In this document: positions 1 through 5,108 of the stretch, piece by piece
Layout: every line of letters starts with the position of its first letter
Numbering within the stretch: the first letter of the stretch is position 1
NCBI GenBank assembly: GCA_004282995.1
Contig: SHLU01000138.1
Location: 1-6,409, forward strand
Direction: 5' to 3'
Length of the DNA: 6,409 nucleotides
From: Sphingomonadaceae bacterium
Lineage (GTDB): Bacteria > Pseudomonadota > Alphaproteobacteria > Sphingomonadales > Sphingomonadaceae
Notes under the pieces: generated by a model
Seen by the model: the letters and a program-made list of their open reading frames with translations, nothing else
What the model was told of the DNA's origin: nothing
Databases searched by the model: none
Program-made: the position numbers and the translations under genes

Positions 1-90
1 CGGCATTCCTTCCGCTGCCAGCGATCCCTTGAGCGTTTCGATATTGCTCAACAGCGCGTCGGCGTCTGCTATCAGGCGGGCAATGAGCAA
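1..90 (-). CDS. serB: phosphoserine phosphatase SerB-like, N-terminal fragment
   Basis: Only the first 30 codons are inside the window; the gene continues to the left. Read leftward from a TTG start at 90, it begins (M)LIARLIADADALLSN, which resembles the N-terminal regulatory segment of alphaproteobacterial SerB. SerB removes phosphate from phosphoserine in the last step of serine synthesis. The frame is open to the window edge. The TTG start is chosen because a GGAGA Shine-Dalgarno sequence (98-102, complementary strand) lies 7 bases upstream. An in-frame ATG at 126 would add 12 residues but has no visible ribosome binding site. The gene is divergent from miaA, and the two coding sequences overlap by 8 bases. 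The assignment rests on a short N-terminus plus remembered gene order in sphingomonads, with none of the HAD catalytic motifs in view, so it is moderate. Confidence 0.6.
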   Translation of the reverse strand, partial: MLIARLIADADALLSNIETLKGSLAAEGMP

Positions 91-1030
91 GACAGATTCT
101 CCGGTTGGCGGGCCGCTCGGGCTCATTGCAGGGCCGACCGCCAGCGGCAAGAGCGGATTGGCACTCAAGCTGGCGGATGCCTTGGCGCAGCGCGGCAAGA
201 AGGCCGTGATCGTCAATGCCGACAGCATGCAGGTCTATCGCGACATCCCGATCCTGTCGGCAGCTCCGGAGCCAGGCGAAATGGCTCGACATCTCCACAA
301 GCTATACCTCGCCTGGGATGGGAGCGAGACCTGCTCTGCAGCCGATTGGGCGGCCCGCGCCAAGTCCGAGATCGGTGCGGCCCATGCAGCAAATGCGGTT
401 CCGATCCTTGTCGGCGGAACGGGTCTCTACATGCGAACCTTGCTCGACGGCATTGCCCCCATCCCTCCGATAGACCCGGATATTCGTGCCGAAGTGCGTG
501 CACTGGACCAGACCGAAGCGCGCTCCGCGCTCGAAAGTGAAGATGCAGAAGCCGCCGCACGCCTGGCGCCTGCGGATCGCGCACGCACGGCCCGGGCGCT
601 GGAAATTGTCCGCTCGACGGGTCGGACGCAAACCCATTGGCAGGCGCGCAAGGAAGGCGGGATAGCCGATCAGGTTTCGCTTAACGCCGCCATTCTGCTG
701 CCCGATCGCGAATGGCTCTATGACCGGTGTGAACGGCGTTTCGAACTGATGCTTGAAGCGGGGGCGGTGGCTGAGGTCGAGGCCCTGCTTGCGCGCGAAC
801 TTGAACCTTCGCTGCCGGTCATGCGCGCCATCGGCGTAGCCGAGATTGCGGCCTGGATTGATGGTGAAACAACCCGCGAAGAAATGACCGCCGCAGGAAA
901 GCAGGCCACCCGCAACTATGCCAAGAGGCAATATACCTGGTTCCGCAATCAGCCGCCCGCCGACTGGGAACGGTTTGAAAGCCAAAATTTCTCGATTGAT
1001 AGCCTTCTTGAAGGAATATTACGCGAATAG
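83..1030 (+). CDS. miaA: tRNA dimethylallyltransferase MiaA
   Basis: This 315-residue cytoplasmic enzyme transfers a dimethylallyl group to N6 of adenosine 37 in tRNAs that read codons starting with U, the first step of the ms2i6A modification. The length is normal for the family. Visible motifs are the P-loop GPTASGKS (residues 17-24), NADSMQVYRD (45-54) with the conserved Asp47 and Tyr52, CSAADW (84-89), and VGGTGLY (110-116). The C-terminus has the typical ATRNYAKRQYTWFRNQ stretch. The ATG at 83 is chosen because it puts the P-loop at the usual distance from the N-terminus. A TTG at 29 in the same frame would add 18 residues and run deep into the divergent serB-like gene. The ribosome site is weak (AGG at 74-76, 6 bases before ATG). 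The gene ends 103 bases before ilvB with a promoter-like box and a terminator hairpin between, so it is probably not simply co-transcribed with ilvBNC. Confidence 0.97.
   Translation: MSKTDSPVGGPLGLIAGPTASGKSGLALKLADALAQRGKKAVIVNADSMQVYRDIPILSAAPEPGEMARHLHKLYLAWDGSETCSAADWAARAKSEIGAAHAANAVPILVGGTGLYMRTLLDGIAPIPPIDPDIRAEVRALDQTEARSALESEDAEAAARLAPADRARTARALEIVRSTGRTQTHWQARKEGGIADQVSLNAAILLPDREWLYDRCERRFELMLEAGAVAEVEALLARELEPSLPVMRAIGVAEIAAWIDGETTREEMTAAGKQATRNYAKRQYTWFRNQPPADWERFESQNFSIDSLLEGILRE
98..102 (-). promoter_or_regulatory. ribosome binding site for the leftward serB-like gene
   Basis: GGAGA on the minus strand, 7 bases before a TTG codon at 90. It decides the rare TTG start over the in-frame ATG at 126. 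It lies wholly inside the first codons of miaA on the other strand. Confidence 0.55.
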
Positions 1031-1033
1031 CGT

Positions 1034-1062
1034 TTGACAGGACATAAAAGGACTCCTACGAA
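1034..1062 (+). promoter_or_regulatory. candidate sigma-70-type promoter of the ilvBNC operon
   Basis: A perfect TTGACA -35 box (1034-1039) starts 4 bases after the miaA stop codon. A 17-base spacer leads to TACGAA (1057-1062), a weak -10 match. A start of transcription near 1067-1070 would follow. This fits the need for an ilvB promoter upstream of the hairpin at 1082, because there is no room for one between the hairpin and the ilvB ribosome site. The -35 box is clear and the -10 is an inference. Confidence 0.5.
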
Positions 1063-1066
1063 AGGG

Positions 1067-1102
1067 GTGGACAATCCCCTCGGGCTCGACGTTTCTTTGT
1101 AA
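1067..1102 (+). CDS. possible ilvB leader peptide (11 residues)
   Basis: A short open frame, GTG to TAA, reads MDNPLGLDVSL: three leucines and one valine in 11 codons. Leucine and valine are end products of the pathway that follows. Its last codons run through the left arm of the terminator hairpin, and its TAA (1100-1102) falls at the end of the loop and the first bases of the right arm, so a ribosome on it would physically block hairpin folding. There is no properly spaced Shine-Dalgarno: AAAGG ends one base before the GTG, and another AAGG lies 15 bases upstream. Translation would therefore need a leaderless or nearly leaderless mRNA, consistent with the predicted transcription start near 1067-1070. 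A TTG at 1034 is in the same frame and would give a 22-codon peptide. Such a short frame can arise by chance, so this is a hypothesis. Confidence 0.35.
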   Translation: MDNPLGLDVSL

Positions 1103-1120
1103 ACGTCGGGCCCAATTTTT
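1082..1120 (+). terminator. intrinsic terminator, probable ilvBNC attenuator
   Basis: The left arm GGGCTCGACGTTT (1082-1094) pairs along all 13 positions with AAACGTCGGGCCC (1101-1113), with one G-U wobble (1086/1109). The loop is 6 bases (CTTTGT), and AATTTTT follows (1114-1120). This is a complete rho-independent terminator. It stands 13 bases before the ilvB ATG and abuts the ilvB ribosome site at 1124-1127. Any ilvB transcript starting at the promoter-like box at 1034 or inside miaA must read through it. It may also stop miaA transcripts. Attenuation of ilvBNC has been described in Caulobacter, another alphaproteobacterium. Confidence 0.85.
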
Positions 1121-1123
1121 GAC

Positions 1124-1127
1124 GGAG
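1124..1127 (+). promoter_or_regulatory. ilvB ribosome binding site
   Basis: GGAG lies 6 bases before the ATG at 1134. It settles the start, against an in-frame TTG at 1119 that would fall inside the T tract of the terminator. Confidence 0.85.
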
Positions 1128-1133
1128 AACAAC

Positions 1134-2891
1134 ATGACGACCTCAGGCGAACGCAGCGGTGCGGCGATCCTCGTCGACTGTCTCGTGCGTGAGGGCGTGG
1201 AATTCGTATTCGGCTATCCTGGTGGAGCGGTCCTGCCGATCTACGACACACTGTTCGACGATGAACGCATTCGCCATATTCTCGTCCGCCACGAAGCTGG
1301 CGCTGCACATGCAGCCGAAGGCTATGCCCGCAGCACAGGCAAGCCTGGCGTGGTTCTGGTTACCAGTGGACCAGGTGCAACCAATGCCGTTACCGGTATT
1401 GCCGATGCCTATATGGATTCAATCCCGCTGGTTGTGATCACCGGGCAAGTGCCCACAGCGCTGATTGGCACCGATGCCTTTCAGGAAGCCGATACTGTCG
1501 GCATCACCCGTCACTGCACCAAGCACAATTACCTGGTGAAGGATCCAAACAAGCTCGCCGCAACCATTACCGAGGCGTTTCGCATTGCCACCAGTGGCCG
1601 ACCGGGGCCGGTGCTGGTTGATATTCCCAAGGATGTGCAGATCGCGATGGCTGACGCCGATGCGGCTGCGAAGGCTGTGCCGTTGGCATCGACTCGTTAC
1701 CAGCCTCGCACTGTCGGCGATGCCGAGGAGATCGCCCAGGCGGTTGAAATGCTGGCATCGGCGAAAAGGCCGGTTTTCTATACCGGCGGCGGCGTAATCA
1801 ATTCCGGTCCACAGGCGAGCGAGGCGTTGCGCCAGTTGCAATCGCTGACCGGCGCTCCGCTGACTTCCACACTGATGGGTTTGGGCGCCTTTCCGGCCGA
1901 TCATCCCGACTGGTTGGGAATGCTCGGCATGCATGGCACCTTCGAAGCCAACATGACGATGAACAAGGCCGATTTGATCGTTGCCGTCGGCTCGCGTTTC
2001 GATGATCGCGTGACCGGCCGGCTCGATGCTTTTGCGCCTGACGCCAAGAAGATCCATATCGATATCGACCGCGCGCAGATCAACAAGGTTGTTCCGGTAG
2101 ATCTCGGAATAGTGGGCGATTGCGGCACGGTGCTGGAACAGTTGATCGCCGCATGGGGGGATCGAAAGGGCCAGGACATGGGCGAGTGGAAAGCGCGCAT
2201 CGCTGGCTGGCGCGCGCGAGAGAGCCTTGCCTATCCTGAAAAGACAGCCGACCTGATGCCGCAAAAGGCGGTCGAACGCCTGTACGAATTGACCAGGGAC
2301 CGTGACCCGATCATCACCACAGAAGTCGGTCAGCACCAGATGTGGGCTGCGCAATATTTCCATTTCTTTGCGCCGAACAAGTGGCTGACCAGCGGTGGCC
2401 TGGGAACCATGGGCTATGGCCTGCCCGCTGCAATCGGCGCGCAGCTGGGCAATCCCGAAGCCCTGGTGATCGACATTGCCGGCGAAGCCTCGATCCAGAT
2501 GAATATCCAGGAACTGGGTACCGCGAGCCAGTACCGCCTGCCGATCAAGATTTTCATCCTCAACAATGAATATATGGGCATGGTGCGACAGTGGCAGGAA
2601 CTGACCTACGCCAGCCGCTACTCGAACAGCTATTCCGATAGTCTGCCCGATTTCGTGAAACTGGCAGAAAGCTATGGCTGGACCGGTATCCGGATCGAGG
2701 ACGAGGCGGGCCTTGATGATGGGATTGAAGCGATGTTGGCAGCAGACGGGCCGGTCATCGTCGATTGCCGCGTCTCCAAGGATGCAAATTGCTTTCCCAT
2801 GATACCCAGCGGCGCGGCGCATACCGAAATGTTGCTTTACGGCGATGTCGTTGACGGGACTATGGACGACGAAGCCAAGGCTCTGGTGTAG
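1134..2891 (+). CDS. ilvB: acetohydroxyacid synthase (acetolactate synthase) large subunit
   Basis: This 585-residue catalytic subunit joins two pyruvates to 2-acetolactate, or pyruvate and 2-oxobutyrate to 2-aceto-2-hydroxybutyrate. It is the first shared step of valine, leucine and isoleucine synthesis and uses thiamine diphosphate, Mg2+ and FAD. The N-terminal domain has GYPGGAVLPIYD (27-38), the catalytic Glu54 in RHEAGAAHAAEGYAR, and TSGPGATN (77-84). The central domain carries SRFDDRVTG (287-295). The C-terminal domain has the cofactor motif GEAS (450-453) closed by the Asn pair at 477-478 and followed by GMVRQW (482-487). The motif starts Gly-Glu where the family consensus is Gly-Asp; I recall the Glu form from other alphaproteobacteria. 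Pro107 and Trp487, at two sites whose mutation gives herbicide resistance in plants, are the wild-type residues. It is the first gene of ilvBNC, behind a terminator-like leader that probably controls it. Confidence 0.98.
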   Translation: MTTSGERSGAAILVDCLVREGVEFVFGYPGGAVLPIYDTLFDDERIRHILVRHEAGAAHAAEGYARSTGKPGVVLVTSGPGATNAVTGIADAYMDSIPLVVITGQVPTALIGTDAFQEADTVGITRHCTKHNYLVKDPNKLAATITEAFRIATSGRPGPVLVDIPKDVQIAMADADAAAKAVPLASTRYQPRTVGDAEEIAQAVEMLASAKRPVFYTGGGVINSGPQASEALRQLQSLTGAPLTSTLMGLGAFPADHPDWLGMLGMHGTFEANMTMNKADLIVAVGSRFDDRVTGRLDAFAPDAKKIHIDIDRAQINKVVPVDLGIVGDCGTVLEQLIAAWGDRKGQDMGEWKARIAGWRARESLAYPEKTADLMPQKAVERLYELTRDRDPIITTEVGQHQMWAAQYFHFFAPNKWLTSGGLGTMGYGLPAAIGAQLGNPEALVIDIAGEASIQMNIQELGTASQYRLPIKIFILNNEYMGMVRQWQELTYASRYSNSYSDSLPDFVKLAESYGWTGIRIEDEAGLDDGIEAMLAADGPVIVDCRVSKDANCFPMIPSGAAHTEMLLYGDVVDGTMDDEAKALV

Positions 2892-2901
2892 GATTCCCTG
2901 A

Positions 2902-3417
2902 ATGAAGATCACCCAAGCCGACGCCGAGCGCCATGTGCTCGCCATCACGGTCGACAACGAGCCGGGTATCCTGGCCAAGATCACCGGCCTGTTCACCGCG
3001 CGCGGCTATAATATCGACAGCCTCACAGTCGCCGATATCACCGAAGATCATGCCGTCAGTCGGATCACCGTCGTTACCAGCGGTCCGCCCGAAGTCATCG
3101 ACCAGATCCATGCCCAACTGGAACGACTTGTGCCAGTCCACCGGGTTGTCGATCTGACCGAGGCCGGCCCCCATGTGGAACGTGAACTGGCATTGGTAAA
3201 GGTATCGGGCACCGGCGAAAAACGGGTTGAGGCGCTGAGGCTGGCCGATATTTTTCGCGCCCGCCCGGTCGATACCACGACCGAGAGCTTTATTTTCGAG
3301 ATTACTGGCCCACCCGACAAGGTCGAGAGCTTCGTTGCCCTGATGCGCGAACTCGGCCTGGTCGAAGTTGGCCGAACAGGCATTGTCGGCATGATGCGCG
3401 GTGCTGAGGCGATTTAA
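2902..3417 (+). CDS. ilvN: acetohydroxyacid synthase small (regulatory) subunit
   Basis: This 171-residue partner of IlvB activates the large subunit and carries feedback inhibition by valine. The N-terminal ACT domain (about residues 10-85) shows HVLAITVDNEPGILAKITGL (11-30) and the GYNIDSLTV stretch (35-43). The Asn and Gly positions linked to valine binding in E. coli IlvH look intact, so valine sensitivity is expected. The second half (about 86-171) is the usual C-terminal domain of the longer small subunits, ending GRTGIVGMMRGAEAI. The start is the ATG at 2902. An AGGA sequence (2890-2893) overlaps the ilvB stop codon and sits 8 bases before it. The gap after ilvB is 10 bases, so the two subunits are co-transcribed and probably translationally linked, as suits a heteromeric enzyme. 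I named it ilvN after the ilvBNC order; ilvH is the synonym used in many genomes. Confidence 0.97.
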   Translation: MKITQADAERHVLAITVDNEPGILAKITGLFTARGYNIDSLTVADITEDHAVSRITVVTSGPPEVIDQIHAQLERLVPVHRVVDLTEAGPHVERELALVKVSGTGEKRVEALRLADIFRARPVDTTTESFIFEITGPPDKVESFVALMRELGLVEVGRTGIVGMMRGAEAI

Positions 3418-3423
3418 ATACAA

Positions 3424-3428
3424 AGGGA
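3424..3428 (+). promoter_or_regulatory. ilvC ribosome binding site
   Basis: AGGGA lies 5 bases before the ATG at 3434 and just after the ilvN stop. It favours that ATG over an in-frame GTG at 3401 inside ilvN. Confidence 0.75.
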
Positions 3429-3433
3429 TAAAG

Positions 3434-4453
3434 ATGAAAGTTTACTACGACGCCGATGCTGATCTGGGCCTGATCAAGGACAAGAAGATCGCCGTGCTCG
3501 GCTATGGCAGCCAGGGCCACGCCCATGCCCAGAATCTGCGCGACAGCGGAATGACGAATGTCGCCATCGCCCTGCGCGAAGGGTCGCCTACTGCGAAGAA
3601 AGCGCAGGAGGCTGGCTTCAAGGTCATGGCCAATCAGGAAGCGGCAGAATGGGCCGATATCCTGATGGTTCTTGCGCCCGACGAACACCAGGCCGCGATC
3701 TGGGAGAATGATCTCGCTGGCCGTATGAAGCCGGGCAGCGCGCTCGCCTTCGCGCACGGGCTCAACATCCATTTCGGACTGATCGAGCCGCCGGCCGACA
3801 TTGACGTCATCATGATCGCGCCCAAAGGTCCCGGCCATACCGTGCGCGGCGAATACCAGAAGGGCGGCGGCGTGCCGTGCCTCATCGCGGTCCATCAAGA
3901 CAACAGCGGCGCTGCGCATGATATCGCACTTGCCTATGCCAGCGGCGTGGGCGGCGGCCGCAGCGGCATTATCGAAACCGATTTCAAGGAAGAATGCGAG
4001 ACCGACCTGTTTGGCGAACAGGCCGTCTTGTGCGGTGGCATAACCCACCTCATCCAGGCCGGCTTCGAGACGCTGACCGAGGCTGGTTACGCGCCAGAGA
4101 TGGCCTATTTCGAATGCCTCCACGAAACCAAGCTGATCGTCGATCTGCTTTATGAAGGCGGCATCGCCAATATGCGCTACTCGATCAGCAACACCGCCGA
4201 ATATGGCGACATCAAGACCGGCCCGCGCATCATCACAGATGAAACCAAGGCCGAAATGAAGCGCGTGTTGGCTGACATCCAGTCCGGTCGGTTCGTCAAG
4301 GACTTCGTGCTCGACAATCGCGCCGGCCAGCCGGAACTCAAGGCGAGTCGCAAGGCAGCCGAGGCACACCCGATCGAACAGACCGGCGCGCGCCTGCGCG
4401 GCATGATGCCCTGGATCGGCAAGAACAAGCTGGTCGACAAGGAACGCAACTGA
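3434..4453 (+). CDS. ilvC: ketol-acid reductoisomerase (class I, NADP-dependent type)
   Basis: This 339-residue enzyme converts 2-acetolactate to 2,3-dihydroxyisovalerate (and the isoleucine homologue) by alkyl migration and NAD(P)H reduction. It is the step after IlvBN. The length is that of the short class I enzymes, unlike the long E. coli form. The N-terminal Rossmann fold has VLGYGSQGHAHAQNL (21-35). The cofactor loop LREGSPT (47-53), with Arg48 and Ser51, suggests NADPH use; the position often held by a second Ser is Thr53. The metal and substrate residues Asp191, Glu195 (TDLFGEQ) and Glu227, Glu231 (YFECLHE) are all present. The start is the ATG at 3434, 16 bases after ilvN. It is the last gene of the operon, and a large hairpin follows 7 bases after its stop. 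Nothing is missing or broken. Confidence 0.98.
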   Translation: MKVYYDADADLGLIKDKKIAVLGYGSQGHAHAQNLRDSGMTNVAIALREGSPTAKKAQEAGFKVMANQEAAEWADILMVLAPDEHQAAIWENDLAGRMKPGSALAFAHGLNIHFGLIEPPADIDVIMIAPKGPGHTVRGEYQKGGGVPCLIAVHQDNSGAAHDIALAYASGVGGGRSGIIETDFKEECETDLFGEQAVLCGGITHLIQAGFETLTEAGYAPEMAYFECLHETKLIVDLLYEGGIANMRYSISNTAEYGDIKTGPRIITDETKAEMKRVLADIQSGRFVKDFVLDNRAGQPELKASRKAAEAHPIEQTGARLRGMMPWIGKNKLVDKERN

Positions 4454-4460
4454 CCGGCCA

Positions 4461-4500
4461 TTGGCGCTTGCGGCTCGACAAGTGTGTCGAGCCGCGCCAA
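4461..4500 (+). terminator. large hairpin after ilvC, without a T tract
   Basis: GCGGCTCGACA (4470-4480) pairs perfectly with TGTCGAGCCGC (4485-4495) around a 4-base AGTG loop. An outer 5-bp stem TTGGC/GCCAA (4461-4465 with 4496-4500) extends it, leaving a 4-base bulge on the left. No run of T follows on either strand, so a classical intrinsic terminator is incomplete. It may pause or partly terminate ilvBNC transcription, or protect the 3' end of its mRNA. It ends 11 bases before the next start codon. Confidence 0.6.
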
Positions 4501-4511
4501 ATCGGCCCGCA

Positions 4512-5108
4512 ATGGGAAATCCGCGCTTCAACCTCCTTGCCCTCGCCGCCTGCGCTGCCATTTGGCTGGCGTTGGTGCTTAACGCTGCGATCCGTGCGAG
4601 AGAGAACCCCAATAGCGGGCGAGAACCGATCGCCGCCCAGCAAGAAATCGCCAGGTTTGCCAAGCAAGCGCTGAACGACATGCAGGGCCGCTCCTTTTCT
4701 TCGGGCAAGGAACTGTGCGGCTTGCTGCTGGAAGATGAAGCCGGCGATCTGAGCGTTTCCACCATTTCCGAAGGCCGCGAGGCTGATTGCGACCTGCCTT
4801 GGGTACTCCCGCGCGGGAAATTTGCCGTGGCAACCTTCCACACCCACGGCACATTCAGCGAAGAGTACGATAGCGAGGTCCCGTCAGTGCAGGATTTGCA
4901 GGCCGATATCGACGAGCAAATCGATGGCTTCGTTGCTACTCCGGGCGGACGGATCTGGTATACCGACTGGGAAACGAAGGTCGCCAGCCAGGTGTGTGGA
5001 GAGAATTGCATAGCGCAGGATCCGGCGTACCGTCCCGACGAACAAAACCCGCCTGCAGCGCGATACAGCCTGAGAGAACTGGAGAAGCGGCAAGGGATCT
5101 GGGAGTGA
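4512..5108 (+). CDS. membrane-anchored JAMM/MPN-like protein, DUF4329-type
   Basis: This 198-residue protein has no assigned function. Residues 8-27 are a hydrophobic helix after a short N-terminus with one Arg, fitting a signal anchor with the body in the periplasm. The body carries a JAMM-like metal-site pattern: ELCGLLL with Glu67, HTHG with His110 and His112, and PSVQD with Ser125 and Asp128. Between the HTH and the Ser there are 12 residues, against about 7 in typical JAMM proteins. IDGFVATPGGRIWY (137-150) follows and matches my memory of DUF4329 proteins in alphaproteobacteria. Four cysteines (69, 93, 162, 166) could form periplasmic disulfides. JAMM relatives are zinc isopeptidases or proteases, so hydrolase activity is an inference only. 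The ATG at 4512 gives the best anchor, but no ribosome site is visible; earlier in-frame starts lie inside the hairpin upstream. Its stop overlaps the start of the lldD-like gene by 4 bases, so the two are probably co-translated. Confidence 0.8.
   Translation: MGNPRFNLLALAACAAIWLALVLNAAIRARENPNSGREPIAAQQEIARFAKQALNDMQGRSFSSGKELCGLLLEDEAGDLSVSTISEGREADCDLPWVLPRGKFAVATFHTHGTFSEEYDSEVPSVQDLQADIDEQIDGFVATPGGRIWYTDWETKVASQVCGENCIAQDPAYRPDEQNPPAARYSLRELEKRQGIWE

Noticed and set aside
29..82. Longer miaA from a TTG at 29
   Set aside because: The extra 18 residues are unlike MiaA N-termini and would overlap most of the visible serB-like coding sequence. The ATG at 83 gives normal family spacing to the P-loop.
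302..985. Minus-strand open frame of 227 codons antisense to miaA
   Set aside because: Shadow of miaA; no motif and no independent support.
1031..1120. Riboswitch or T-box in the ilvB leader
   Set aside because: The leader after the putative start is only about 60 bases, too short for a T-box or a known amino-acid riboswitch, and I see no T-box-like conserved stretch. A short attenuator fits better.
1440..2600. Possible herbicide-resistant or valine-insensitive acetohydroxyacid synthase
   Set aside because: Pro107 and Trp487 are the sensitive, wild-type residues, and the IlvN ACT domain looks intact, so there is no sign of resistance.
1419..2996. Minus-strand open frame of 525 codons antisense to ilvB
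   Set aside because: It mirrors a certain ilvB gene, has no recognisable motif, and I saw no good start signals for it.
4994..5104. N-terminal extension of the lldD-like protein from 4994
   Set aside because: These 37 codons lie inside the JAMM-like gene in another frame and do not resemble the family. The GTG at 5105 has a good ribosome site and gives the normal protein length.
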